Shown: positions 6,364 to 14,562, counted from the stretch's first letter. The stretch: DNA of 14,650 bases from an actinobacterium acAMD-2 (GCA_000754455.1 JNSE01000016.1:1-14650), one strand, 5' to 3'. Notes: a model not told the origin generated them from the sequence alone. Numbers and translations are program-made.

Positions 6364-7569
6364 ATGAATCAGGAACAGGAAATCACTCCCGAATCCGCCG
6401 CCCTTTTGCGCGGTGCATTGCAACGTCGAACGGTCCTTGCTGGTGCCGGTGGTGTCGCACTCGCCGCTTTCCTAGCAGCGTGTGGCGGATCAGGTAACGG
6501 TTCAACACCGTCGACCACGGCTGCTGCTGGCAAAGACCTGTCTGCCACCGAAAAGAAGTTGCGCTGGCAAAACTGGCCGGCCTACATGGACAAGGAAGGT
6601 GGAAAGGGATCGACCCTGACCACTTTTGAAAAGCAAAATGGCGTTGACGTCAACTACACCACTGAGATCGATGACAACATCACGTTCACGAACTCGGTCC
6701 AGCAGCAACTGCAGCGTAAGCAACCCACGGGATACGACATCGTGGTGTTGACGGACTGGATGGCTGGCAAGTGGATTGCCAATGGCTGGGCCTTGCCATT
6801 AAACAAGGAAAACATTCCCAATGCTAAGAACTTGCGACCACAGCTTGTGGAAGTTCCCTTTGATAAGGGACGCAACTATTCGCTGCCGTGGATGAGTGGC
6901 TTTGCTGGAATTGGTATTAACAAGAAGGTGTTCAAGAGGCTGACCGGCAAGTCAGAGATCAAGTCCATTGATGAGCTGTGGGATCCCAAGCTCAAGGGCC
7001 GCATCACGGTGTTGAGTGAAATGCGCGACACCATGGGTCTGATCATGATGAGTCAAGGCAAGAACATCGCTGAATTCACGGACGCCGACTTCCAGGACGC
7101 CTTGGCCGTGCTGAAGGACAAGGTCGATTCGGGTCAAGTGCGTCAGGTCACGGGCAACGGTTATCTGCCAGAGCTCGAATCAGGTGCGATTGCCGCTTCA
7201 ACGGCGTGGTCGGGCGACGTTGATGGCAACCCCGACTTGGCCTGGTTTGTTCCTGAGAGCGGGGCGACGTACTGGACCGACAACATGTTGATTCCAGCGC
7301 TGGCGTCACACAAGACCAACGCTGAGAAGGCAATGAACTTCTACTACGACCCGGAAAATGCTGGTCGTCTCATCGCCGGTGGCGTCACATACGTCACGCC
7401 GGTTCCTTTGGCCAAGCCCACGGTGCAAAAGCTCGATGCGGAGTTGGCGAAGAACCCGTTGATCTTCCCGTCGGAAGAGTTCTTGTCGAACACCCAGATC
7501 TTTAAGGTTCTTACCGCTGAGGAAAACGACAACTACACCGAACAATTCAACGATGTCGTAGGAGCGTAA
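6364..7569 (+). CDS. potD: Spermidine/putrescine-binding lipoprotein
   Basis: This 401-residue extracytoplasmic solute-binding protein of the PotD/PotF family would capture polyamines for the adjacent importer. The N-terminus has twin arginines (R21-R22 in QRRTVLA), a hydrophobic stretch, and a lipobox LAAC ending at Cys40. The mature protein would therefore be a membrane-anchored lipoprotein, possibly exported by Tat. A Ser/Thr/Gly-rich linker follows. The mature part shows LRWQNWPAYMD, GYDIVVLTDWMAGKWIANG and YSLPWMSGFAGIGINKK, which match the polyamine-binding group. An A-S-T-A-W-S-G-D segment near 280 is the usual second-lobe motif. The start codon follows AAGGGAAAGG. The gene lies 33 nt before potA. 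Putrescine versus spermidine preference cannot be assigned by eye. Confidence 0.92.
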   Translation: MNQEQEITPESAALLRGALQRRTVLAGAGGVALAAFLAACGGSGNGSTPSTTAAAGKDLSATEKKLRWQNWPAYMDKEGGKGSTLTTFEKQNGVDVNYTTEIDDNITFTNSVQQQLQRKQPTGYDIVVLTDWMAGKWIANGWALPLNKENIPNAKNLRPQLVEVPFDKGRNYSLPWMSGFAGIGINKKVFKRLTGKSEIKSIDELWDPKLKGRITVLSEMRDTMGLIMMSQGKNIAEFTDADFQDALAVLKDKVDSGQVRQVTGNGYLPELESGAIAASTAWSGDVDGNPDLAWFVPESGATYWTDNMLIPALASHKTNAEKAMNFYYDPENAGRLIAGGVTYVTPVPLAKPTVQKLDAELAKNPLIFPSEEFLSNTQIFKVLTAEENDNYTEQFNDVVGA

Positions 7570-7602
7570 TTTCTAGCCACGTTCGGTGAAAAAGGAGTGA
7601 TA

Positions 7603-8772
7603 GTGGCGTCTTCGAGTTCATCCGGCAAGGTGGAGGATCTGCGGCTGGTCAACTTAGTCAAGGACTATTCCGGCGTTCGAGCCGTGGATGACATCTCCTT
7701 GACGATTCCAGCCGGGTCATTTTTTGCCTTGCTGGGACCGTCGGGCTGTGGCAAGACCACGACCTTGCGGATCGTTGCCGGGCTGGAAGACCCGACGTCG
7801 GGACGAGTCTTTATTGGCGAGCAAGACGTCACCATCAAGCCGCCCTATCAGCGTCCGGTCAATACTGTTTTTCAAAACTACGCGCTGTTTCCTCACCTGA
7901 CCATTCACGACAATGTGGCATTCGGTCTGAAGCGTCGAGGGGAAAAAGACATCGAAACCAAGGTGTCGGACATGTTGGATCTGGTTGAACTTTCTGACTT
8001 GGCTCGACGAAAGCCAGCCCAACTCTCTGGTGGGCAACAGCAACGCGTCGCTGTGGCACGAGCGTTGATTAATCAGCCGGATGTCTTGCTTCTCGATGAG
8101 CCATTGGGTGCGCTGGACCTGAAGCTTCGCCGCCAAATGCAAATTGAGCTTAAGCGCATTCAGGTGGATGTTGGCACAACCTTTGTTCACGTCACACACG
8201 ATCAAGAAGAAGCCATGACGATGGCCGACACCGTTGCGGTCATGAATTCAGGACGCATTGAGCAAATGGGCGCCCCTGAGGAAATCTATGAACTGCCCAA
8301 GACAGCCTTTGTGGCCAACTTCCTGGGCCAAGCCAATCTGATGGAAGCCGAAGTCGTGGATCGCGATGGAGGCCAGTTGGTCGTGCAGGCTTACGGCAAT
8401 AAGTGGGCCATCCCCACTGCACGGGCGGTTCAAAACGAAGGACAAATCATCGTCGGAATCCGTCCTGAGAAATTGCGCATTGCGTTAGGAGCATCCGCTG
8501 ATACCGAGGCAACCAACTCCATTGTCGGGACAGTCACTGATGCTTCCTTCGTCGGTGTGAGTACGCAGTACTTGGTTCGCACCCCGTGGGGACAAGAGCT
8601 GATTGCTTTCGAACAAAACCTCGCGGGTGGCGATCGCATTCGGGTAGGCGACGAAGTGTCGCTGACATGGGAAAAGTCGCACTCGTTCGGGCTAGCGGGC
8701 CATGAAAACGTTGACGCTGGGGTCATGGACCTCAGCGGGGCTATTGCTGAAGCTGTGACGGAGTCCAGCTGA
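7603..8772 (+). CDS. potA: Polyamine ABC transporter ATP-binding protein
   Basis: This 389-residue ATPase is predicted to drive polyamine import. With the chosen start, the Walker A GPSGCGKT is at 45-52, the Q-loop Gln at 91 in FQNYALFPH, the ABC signature LSGGQ at 141-145, Walker B LLLDEP at 162-167, and the switch His at 199 in THDQEEAM. The C-terminal third (about 230-380) has the TOBE-type regulatory fold, including GIRPEKLRI. The GTG at 7603 is preferred because AGGAG (7593-7597) lies 5 nt upstream. An in-frame GTG at 7597 would overlap that site. All nucleotide-binding motifs are intact. The gene is separated from potB by one base. The length is typical for PotA. Confidence 0.95.
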   Translation: MASSSSSGKVEDLRLVNLVKDYSGVRAVDDISLTIPAGSFFALLGPSGCGKTTTLRIVAGLEDPTSGRVFIGEQDVTIKPPYQRPVNTVFQNYALFPHLTIHDNVAFGLKRRGEKDIETKVSDMLDLVELSDLARRKPAQLSGGQQQRVAVARALINQPDVLLLDEPLGALDLKLRRQMQIELKRIQVDVGTTFVHVTHDQEEAMTMADTVAVMNSGRIEQMGAPEEIYELPKTAFVANFLGQANLMEAEVVDRDGGQLVVQAYGNKWAIPTARAVQNEGQIIVGIRPEKLRIALGASADTEATNSIVGTVTDASFVGVSTQYLVRTPWGQELIAFEQNLAGGDRIRVGDEVSLTWEKSHSFGLAGHENVDAGVMDLSGAIAEAVTESS

Positions 8773-8773
8773 C

Positions 8774-9682
8774 ATGGCAATTGCCCTAACGCCCGGTGTT
8801 CCCATCGCTCCTGGTGGAGAAGCCCCACCCGAGCGCGTCAAGCGCAAAGGCAAGACTGCTTATTTCTTGCTCATCCCGGGTATGGCGTGGTTGGTGTTCT
8901 TTTTTGTTATTCCGTTGGGCAGTTTGTTTCTCACCAGCCTCGAACGGCCGTTGGGATCAGGTCCCTCCGCCGGCTACGAGTCGGCGTTGAGGTGGCAGAA
9001 CTACACCGAAGCTCTTTCTAAGTACGACACGGAGTTCCTGCGCTCGTTCTGGTACGCGGGCCTGGCAACCATCGTGTGCCTGATCATTTCATTTCCGCTG
9101 GCTTACTTCATTGCTTTTCGCGCGGGTAGGTGGCGCAACTTGCTGCTGGTGTTGATCGTTGCACCTTTCTTTTGTAGCTTCTTGATTCGCACTTACGCCT
9201 GGAAGACCATCCTGGCCGATGATGGATTTATCACTACGTTTGCGAACTCGTTGAACCTGTTACCCGATGACCGAATTCTCGCTACTCCGTTAGCGGTGGT
9301 GTTTGGTTTGGTCTATAACTTCCTGCCGTTCATGGTGCTGCCGCTGTATGCCAGCCTCGAACGCATCGATCCACGATTGATTGAGGCTGCAGCTGACTTG
9401 TATGCCCGGCCATGGATTGGTTTGCAAAGGGTCACCATCCCGCTAGCAATGCCAGGAATCGTTGCCGGCACTTTGCTGACGTTTATTCCGGCCACTGGCG
9501 ACTTCATCAACTCTCAGTTGTTGGGCAGTCCCCGGACCCGCATGATCGGCAACGTCATCCAGACACAATTTGCTCGCGATGCGTTGCCCACGGCCGCTGC
9601 GTTGTCCTTTTCGCTTATGGCTGTGATCTTGGTTGTGGTCTTTACCTACATTCGCCGCGCCGGAACAGAGGAGCTCCTCTGA
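8774..9682 (+). CDS. potB: Polyamine ABC transporter permease, PotB subunit
   Basis: This 302-residue inner-membrane permease has about six hydrophobic segments (near 29-55, 95-115, 122-142, 170-192, 222-245 and 272-293). The cytoplasmic coupling motif EAAADLYARPWIGLQRVTIP lies at about 204-223, where the ATPase docks. The N-terminal 28 residues are polar, with a Pro-rich stretch and a basic KRKGK. PotB pairs with PotC to form the pore. The ATG lies one base after the potA stop, with a GGAG about 10 nt upstream inside potA. The end shares one base with the potC start, and a 14-bp palindrome covers the last codons. Confidence 0.93.
   Translation: MAIALTPGVPIAPGGEAPPERVKRKGKTAYFLLIPGMAWLVFFFVIPLGSLFLTSLERPLGSGPSAGYESALRWQNYTEALSKYDTEFLRSFWYAGLATIVCLIISFPLAYFIAFRAGRWRNLLLVLIVAPFFCSFLIRTYAWKTILADDGFITTFANSLNLLPDDRILATPLAVVFGLVYNFLPFMVLPLYASLERIDPRLIEAAADLYARPWIGLQRVTIPLAMPGIVAGTLLTFIPATGDFINSQLLGSPRTRMIGNVIQTQFARDALPTAAALSFSLMAVILVVVFTYIRRAGTEELL
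9667..9680 (+). promoter_or_regulatory. 14-bp perfect palindrome containing the potC ribosome-binding site
   Basis: AGAGGAGCTCCTCT (9667-9680) is its own reverse complement and contains GAGGAG, the only good Shine-Dalgarno for potC (8 nt before its ATG). In RNA it can fold as a 5-bp stem, AGAGG/CCTCT, with an AGCT loop, hiding the ribosome site. It lies inside the last codons of potB, so ribosomes finishing potB would open it. This would tie PotC output to PotB translation; the mechanism is inferred. Confidence 0.5.
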
Positions 9683-10530
9683 TGGCCATTGCGACTGAGA
9701 AAGCCACCGACGCACGTTTGCCGTTGCATTACCGGTTCACGCGTTATCTTCGCTCGCACTTCATTCCAGCTATTGGAATCTTGGGCTTGATCTACCTGTT
9801 CGTGCCTATTGCTGTGGTCTTTGCTTTCTCATTTAACGATCGACTCCCTAACGGTCGTGGATCGGTCAGTTGGGTGGGGTTTTCCACTGATGCCTGGACA
9901 AATATTTGTGTTGACCCAAATATTTGTCGAGCCGTGGGAACAAGTTTGCAAATTGGGGTGTTGTCGACGATAGCTGGAACTGTGCTGGGCACGATGATCG
10001 CCTTTGCACTGGTTCGCCACCGCTTTCGCGGACGGCAATCAACCAACCTGACCATCTTCTTGCCGATGGCCACGCCCGAAGTTGTCTTGGGTTCGTCGCT
10101 ATTGGCACTATTCCTAAGTACCCGCATCCCGTTGGGAATTGTGACTGTTTTGATCGCCCACGTGATGTTCACCATCAGTTTCGTTGTGGTGACAGTAAAG
10201 GCGCGACTAGCAGGGCTCGACCCGCGGCTAGAGCAAGCGGCAATGGATTTGTACGCGGATGAAAAGCAGACTTTCCGTTACATCACGTTGCCACTTGTCG
10301 CTCCAGGAATCGCCGCTGCAGCCTTATTGGCGTTCAGTCTGTCCTTTGACGACTTCATCATCACGTACTTCAATAAGGGTCCGTCGATTACCACGTTCCC
10401 GGTGTATGTGTGGGCTTCGGCTGCCCGTGGTGTTCCACCGCAGGTCAATGTGATCGGTTCGTTGATGTTCTTTGGTGCGCTCGCCTTGGTTTTGTTGGCG
10501 CAATTGGCCGGAAAGGTGAAGCGGCGATAA
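9682..10530 (+). CDS. potC: Polyamine ABC transporter permease, PotC subunit
   Basis: This 282-residue inner-membrane permease partners with PotB. Hydrophobic segments lie near 28-51, 87-111, 123-147, 150-172, 206-225 and 256-277. The coupling motif EQAAMDLYADEKQTFRYITLP is at about 184-204. The FSLSFDDFIITYF stretch (218-230) is typical of PotC. The ATG at 9682 shares its A with the potB TGA stop and uses GAGGAG at 9668-9673. A longer open frame extends 90 codons upstream inside potB but codes for nothing permease-like, so the short form is right. Between the first two membrane segments, presumably outside the membrane, lies NICVDPNIC, with C76 and C82 encoded by a pair of AT-rich palindromes. 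Confidence 0.93.
   Translation: MAIATEKATDARLPLHYRFTRYLRSHFIPAIGILGLIYLFVPIAVVFAFSFNDRLPNGRGSVSWVGFSTDAWTNICVDPNICRAVGTSLQIGVLSTIAGTVLGTMIAFALVRHRFRGRQSTNLTIFLPMATPEVVLGSSLLALFLSTRIPLGIVTVLIAHVMFTISFVVVTVKARLAGLDPRLEQAAMDLYADEKQTFRYITLPLVAPGIAAAALLAFSLSFDDFIITYFNKGPSITTFPVYVWASAARGVPPQVNVIGSLMFFGALALVLLAQLAGKVKRR
9898..9927. repeat. Tandem AT-rich palindromes inside potC
   Basis: CAAATATTTG occurs at 9899-9908 and again at 9917-9926, 18 bp apart; the first extends to a perfect 12-bp palindrome. They encode the repeated Asn-Ile-Cys of the loop NICVDPNIC. It may be a small internal duplication or a codon-choice effect. No regulatory role is shown. Confidence 0.5.
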
Positions 10531-10533
10531 CTC

Positions 10534-11946
10534 GTGGCATCTCCTTCACCGCAGCCATCTCATCCGGCACTGAACAACGTCACCAACACTTCGTTCTGGC
10601 TAGACAATCCCGCTCGCCCACAACCTTTGCCAGCTCTTGCTGCCGACATAACGTGCGACTTATTAGTGATTGGCGGGGGCTTCACGGGATTGTGGACGGC
10701 CCTGTTGGCCAAACAGGGCGATCCGCAGCGCGATGTGGTTGTTCTTGAAGGCGGCAGTGTCGGTTGGGCCGCATCAGGTCGCAATGGTGGTTTCGTTTCG
10801 GCCAGCTTGACGCATGGATTTCGCAACGGACTCGATCGCTTCCCTGATGAACTGGAAGTATTGACCCGGTTAGGGCAAGAAAACTTAGAAGCAATTGAAC
10901 AAACCATCACCGAATTCGGAATTGACTGCGATTGGCAACGTTCGGGCGAACTTAATGTCGCTGTTGAGCCGTGGCAGGTGGACGGTCTGAAAGAAACCGC
11001 CGAGTTGATGAGGGAACGAGGAATGCATGTTGAGTTCCTCGATCGGGAGCAGGTGCGAGCGCACCTTGATTCCCCGACGTACTTAGCGGGTTTACTCGAA
11101 CCTGATGCTGTGGCGATTGTGGATCCGGCTCAGTTGGTGTGGGGATTGCGTGATGCGTGCCTCTCTCTTGGGGTCCGCATCTTTGAGCAGACACCCGCTA
11201 CCGCGTTAAAGGCCACCGCGACGGGGATGCAGGCTACGACAGCAGCTGGAGTTGTCAGTGCTTCGCGTGTGGCGTTGGCCTCAAATATTTTCCCCCCTTT
11301 GCTTCAGCGCATCTCCCACTACGTGGTCCCGGTTTATGACTACGTGCTCATGACTGAGCCACTGACCGATGAGCAACTCGCCAGTATTGGTTGGAACGGT
11401 CGCGAGGGCGTGGGGGATGCTGGCAATCAATTCCACTATTACCGGTTGAGTGCGGACAATCGGATTCTGTGGGGTGGTTATGACGCTGTGTATTACTTCG
11501 GTGGCAAGGTGCATGTGCGCTATGACGAGCGCGCCGAAACCTTTGACGCGTTGGCCCACCAGTTCTTTGTCGCCTTTCCTCAATTAGAGGGCCTGAAGTT
11601 CACCCATGCCTGGGGTGGCGCGATTGATACCTGCAGTCGCTTTACGGCCTTTTGGGGAACAGCATTCAAGGGCAAGGTGGCCTACGTCGCTGGCTATACC
11701 GGTCTAGGTGTTGGGGCAACGCGGTTTGGCGCACAGGTGATGCTCGATCTGCTTGACGGAATAGATAACGAACGCACCAGGTTAAAGATGGTGCAGACCA
11801 AACCTGTTCCTTTCCCGCCCGAACCGGTTCGATTTGCGGGCATCGAACTCACGCGGCGTTCGATTGCCTTAGCTGATCGCCGCGAAGGCAAGCGCAACCT
11901 ATGGTTGCGTACGCTAGATAAAGCAGGATTAGGGTTCGACTCATGA
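10534..11946 (+). CDS. DAO-family FAD-dependent amine oxidoreductase, second copy (PuuB-like)
   Basis: The 470-residue cytoplasmic flavoenzyme has a Rossmann FAD motif GGGFTG (47-52), an acidic E72 after the second strand, ASGRNGG (80-86), and a C-terminal FAD-closing segment YVAGYTGLGVGATRFG. The order of motifs and the FHYYRLSADNRILWGG and FTHAWGG stretches resemble gamma-glutamylputrescine oxidase-type proteins. They also match, at lower identity, the other DAO protein at 737-2122 (ADNRMVFGG, ITHRWGG). The likely reaction is oxidation of an amine to an aldehyde with release of ammonia and peroxide or transfer of electrons. It starts with GTG 3 nt after potC, with only a weak ribosome site, so it is probably coupled to the transporter genes. 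The substrate is unknown; a free polyamine or a glutamylated polyamine are the leading options. Confidence 0.85.
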   Translation: MASPSPQPSHPALNNVTNTSFWLDNPARPQPLPALAADITCDLLVIGGGFTGLWTALLAKQGDPQRDVVVLEGGSVGWAASGRNGGFVSASLTHGFRNGLDRFPDELEVLTRLGQENLEAIEQTITEFGIDCDWQRSGELNVAVEPWQVDGLKETAELMRERGMHVEFLDREQVRAHLDSPTYLAGLLEPDAVAIVDPAQLVWGLRDACLSLGVRIFEQTPATALKATATGMQATTAAGVVSASRVALASNIFPPLLQRISHYVVPVYDYVLMTEPLTDEQLASIGWNGREGVGDAGNQFHYYRLSADNRILWGGYDAVYYFGGKVHVRYDERAETFDALAHQFFVAFPQLEGLKFTHAWGGAIDTCSRFTAFWGTAFKGKVAYVAGYTGLGVGATRFGAQVMLDLLDGIDNERTRLKMVQTKPVPFPPEPVRFAGIELTRRSIALADRREGKRNLWLRTLDKAGLGFDS

Positions 11947-11959
11947 CAGGAGACACGTC

Positions 11960-13453
11960 GTGTCCACCGCAATAACTCACTGGATCAATGGCCAGTCCTA
12001 CTCCGGTCAAAGCCAGCGCACCGCCAACGTATTTGATCCTGCCACCGGCAAAGTCAGTGGTGTCGTCGACCTTGCATCCACGTCCGTAGTCAACGAAGCA
12101 GTGCAAGCAGCTCAAGCTGCCTTCATGTCGTGGAGTCAAACTTCGCTCGCTCGCCGGGCGCAGGTCTTGTTTGCTTTTCGGGAAATCTTGAATGCACGCA
12201 AGGACGAAGTCGCGGCCGCGATTACGGCTGAGCACGGCAAAGTCCTCAGTGACGCGTTAGGTGAAGTCACTCGAGGCCTGGAAGTTGTTGAATTTGCCTG
12301 TGGGATTCCACACTTGCTCAAGGGTGGCTTTTCTGAAAATGTCTCCACGAACGTGGATTCCTACTCAATTCGTCAACCTTTGGGCGTAACGGCGATCATC
12401 TCTCCCTTTAACTTCCCGGCGATGGTTCCGATGTGGTTCTTCCCACTGGCTATCGCTGCCGGAAACGCGGTGATCCTCAAGCCCAGCGAAAAGGACCCGT
12501 CGGCCTCACTGCTGTTGGCGCACATGTGGAAAGAAGCCGGCTTGCCGGATGGCGTCTTTAACGTGGTGCACGGTGACAAGGAATCTGTCGATGCATTGCT
12601 CACTCACCCCGATGTGAAATCCATTTCTTTTGTTGGTTCCACCCCGATTGCACGTTACGTCTACGAAACCGGAACTGCTCATGGCAAGCGGGTTCAGGCT
12701 CTCGGTGGAGCGAAGAACCACATGGTGGTTTTGCCCGATGCCGACCTCGATCTCGCTGCTGATGCCGCAGTCAATGCCGGCTTTGGTTCGGCGGGAGAGC
12801 GGTGCATGGCCATTTCTGCGCTCGTGGCTGTCGAACCTGTTGCCGATGCGCTCATTGCCAAGATCGTTGATCGGATGAACTCCTTGGTCACCGGTGATGG
12901 TCGTCGTTCATGCGACATGGGGCCGCTGGTGACGGGTGAACATCGCGACAAGGTGGCTAGTTATGTTCAAGCCGGCGTAGATGCGGGTGCCAGAGTCGTT
13001 GTTGATGGCCGTGAACCCACCGTTGATGGTGAACCCGGCGGCTTCTGGCTCGGACCAACGTTGTTTGATCACGTGACGCCCGATATGACGATCTACACCG
13101 ACGAAATCTTTGGGCCAGTGCTGGCTGTCTTGCGCGTTCCCACGTATGACGCGGCCTTGCAGGTCGTCAATTCCAATCCTTATGGCAATGGCACGGCGAT
13201 CTTTACCAATGATGGGGGAGCGGCCCGTCGTTACCAACACGATGTGGAAGTGGGCATGGTTGGCATCAACGTGCCCGTTCCGGTTCCGATGGCGTACTAC
13301 TCCTTTGGCGGTTGGAAGGCCTCGCTCTTCGGCGACTCTCATGCCCATGGCATGGATGGCGTGCACTTCTTTACTCGTGGCAAAGTCATTACCTCGCGAT
13401 GGCTGGACCCAAGCCATGGTGGGATCAATTTAGGCTTCCCGCAAAACGATTAG
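11960..13453 (+). CDS. mmsA: CoA-acylating methylmalonate/malonate-semialdehyde dehydrogenase
   Basis: This 497-residue member of the aldehyde dehydrogenase superfamily converts methylmalonate semialdehyde or malonate semialdehyde plus CoA to propionyl-CoA or acetyl-CoA and CO2. Diagnostic segments are PFNFPAMVPMWFFP (149-162, N151), LGGAKNHMVVLPDADL (248-263), catalytic Cys282 in GERCMA, EIFGPVL with E382, and INVPVPVPMAYYSFGGWKASLFGD near the end. The usual general-base Glu before LGG is absent (QALGG), as expected for this CoA-dependent group. R105 and R281 correspond to the two arginines implicated in binding the semialdehyde carboxylate. The GTG start follows AGGAGA, 13 nt after the oxidoreductase stop. 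In valine catabolism it handles methylmalonate semialdehyde. In this polyamine setting the more likely input is malonate semialdehyde from beta-alanine. Confidence 0.92.
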   Translation: MSTAITHWINGQSYSGQSQRTANVFDPATGKVSGVVDLASTSVVNEAVQAAQAAFMSWSQTSLARRAQVLFAFREILNARKDEVAAAITAEHGKVLSDALGEVTRGLEVVEFACGIPHLLKGGFSENVSTNVDSYSIRQPLGVTAIISPFNFPAMVPMWFFPLAIAAGNAVILKPSEKDPSASLLLAHMWKEAGLPDGVFNVVHGDKESVDALLTHPDVKSISFVGSTPIARYVYETGTAHGKRVQALGGAKNHMVVLPDADLDLAADAAVNAGFGSAGERCMAISALVAVEPVADALIAKIVDRMNSLVTGDGRRSCDMGPLVTGEHRDKVASYVQAGVDAGARVVVDGREPTVDGEPGGFWLGPTLFDHVTPDMTIYTDEIFGPVLAVLRVPTYDAALQVVNSNPYGNGTAIFTNDGGAARRYQHDVEVGMVGINVPVPVPMAYYSFGGWKASLFGDSHAHGMDGVHFFTRGKVITSRWLDPSHGGINLGFPQND

Positions 13454-13484
13454 CTCACGCTTCGTCAAGGAATAGGTTGCACGC

Positions 13485-14510
13485 ATGACTCGATACGGCG
13501 GACAGTACGGACCTGACATCACCTTTCTCGGTGTGGATAAGTGCGATCTTGATGAGCCTGCGAGTTATGCCCTAGCTGATGTGGTCATCGTGGGGGCACC
13601 TTTTGACGGTGGAACGTCCTATCGCTCGGGTGCTCGCATGGGTCCACAAGCCATTCGTATGACCGACTACTTGCCGCATGATGGCTCACGTCCTTCGCTT
13701 GCCATGCGCGTTGATGGATTGCAAGACATGCGAGTGGTTGATGCCGGTGATGTCGAAATGTTCTCCGGTGATGCGGCCGCCTCGTGCGCTGCGTTGGAAA
13801 CGCAGGTCCAAAAGATTGCTGAGGCAGGGGCTATCCCGATCATTCTGGGTGGGGACCACACCGTCACCTGGCCTGATGTCACCGCAGTGGCTCGAGCCCG
13901 GGGTTGGGGTCGAGTCGGTGTCCTGCACTTCGACGCCCATGCCGATACCGGCGATATCGAGTTCGGATCGCTGATTGGCCATGGCCAACCCATGCGCCGC
14001 CTGATCGAATCAGGTGCAGCGCGAGGCGACCGCTTCTTACAAATTGGTCTGCGCGGATATTGGCCACCTCCGCAGACATTGGATTGGATGGCTCAGCAGG
14101 GCATGCGTTCGTATGAGATGTCGGAAATTGGCGCGCGTGGGTTAAACGAATGTTTGACCGAGGCTTTCGCCATCGCCATGGATGACTGCGATGGCGTGTT
14201 CTTGTCGGTTGATGTCGATGTGTGCGATCCCGCCCATGCGCCCGGTACTGGCACTCCGGAACCTGGTGGGTTGACTGCACGCGAACTACTCGATTCCGTG
14301 CGACGGATCTGTCTTGAGCTTCCGGTCTTGGGAATGGATGTCGTAGAAGTCAGTCCGCCCTACGACCACGCCGACATCACGGCGGCGTTAGGCAATCGAG
14401 TCGTCCTTGAAGCGATCTCCGCAATTGCTCGTCGTCGACAGGATTTGCGTGATGGCACGCATTGGGATCCCAAGCAGCCATTGCTGGCGGATCGCATCCC
14501 TGGTGAGTAA
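13485..14510 (+). CDS. speB: Agmatinase-family ureohydrolase
   Basis: This 341-residue binuclear-metal ureohydrolase most likely hydrolyses agmatine to putrescine and urea. Metal ligands are all present: H125 in GGDHT, D150, H152 and D154 in FDAHADT, and D243 and D245 in SVDVDVCDP. TSYRSGARMGPQAIR (44-58) and GTGTPEPGG (254-262) complete the family pattern. It is longer than Escherichia coli SpeB (about 306), with an actinobacterial-type middle segment, GQPMRRLIESGAARGDRFLQIGLRGYWPPP, that differs from classical SpeB. Related enzymes act on 4-guanidinobutyrate, 3-guanidinopropionate or guanidine, so the exact substrate is uncertain; each guanidino acid product would also feed this locus. The start ATG has AAGGA about 13 nt upstream, a long spacing. 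It is the last gene of the rightward run. Confidence 0.82.
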   Translation: MTRYGGQYGPDITFLGVDKCDLDEPASYALADVVIVGAPFDGGTSYRSGARMGPQAIRMTDYLPHDGSRPSLAMRVDGLQDMRVVDAGDVEMFSGDAAASCAALETQVQKIAEAGAIPIILGGDHTVTWPDVTAVARARGWGRVGVLHFDAHADTGDIEFGSLIGHGQPMRRLIESGAARGDRFLQIGLRGYWPPPQTLDWMAQQGMRSYEMSEIGARGLNECLTEAFAIAMDDCDGVFLSVDVDVCDPAHAPGTGTPEPGGLTARELLDSVRRICLELPVLGMDVVEVSPPYDHADITAALGNRVVLEAISAIARRRQDLRDGTHWDPKQPLLADRIPGE

Positions 14511-14562
14511 TGCCCACTGATCACAGTGGTGATGACCGAGCGCTCTGAGAAGGTGTCTCGGT
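14511..14562 (+). terminator. Two hairpins after the last gene, probable transcription end
   Basis: CCACTG (14514-14519) and CAGTGG (14524-14529) form a 6-bp stem with an ATCA loop, starting 3 nt after the stop codon. ACCGAG (14535-14540) and CTCGGT (14557-14562) form a second 6-bp stem with a 16-nt loop. Neither is followed by a U-run. Tandem hairpins without U-runs are reported as transcript ends in actinobacteria, but Rho-dependent ending is equally possible. Confidence 0.35.

Noticed and set aside
7717..8205. Minus-strand open frame of 162 codons inside potA
   Set aside because: It overlaps the highly conserved ATPase motifs on the other strand and has no recognisable product.
9412..9681. 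Ninety-codon upstream extension of the potC frame
   Set aside because: It lies wholly inside potB, has no membrane or permease pattern, and the ATG at 9682 has a good ribosome site and gives the normal PotC length.
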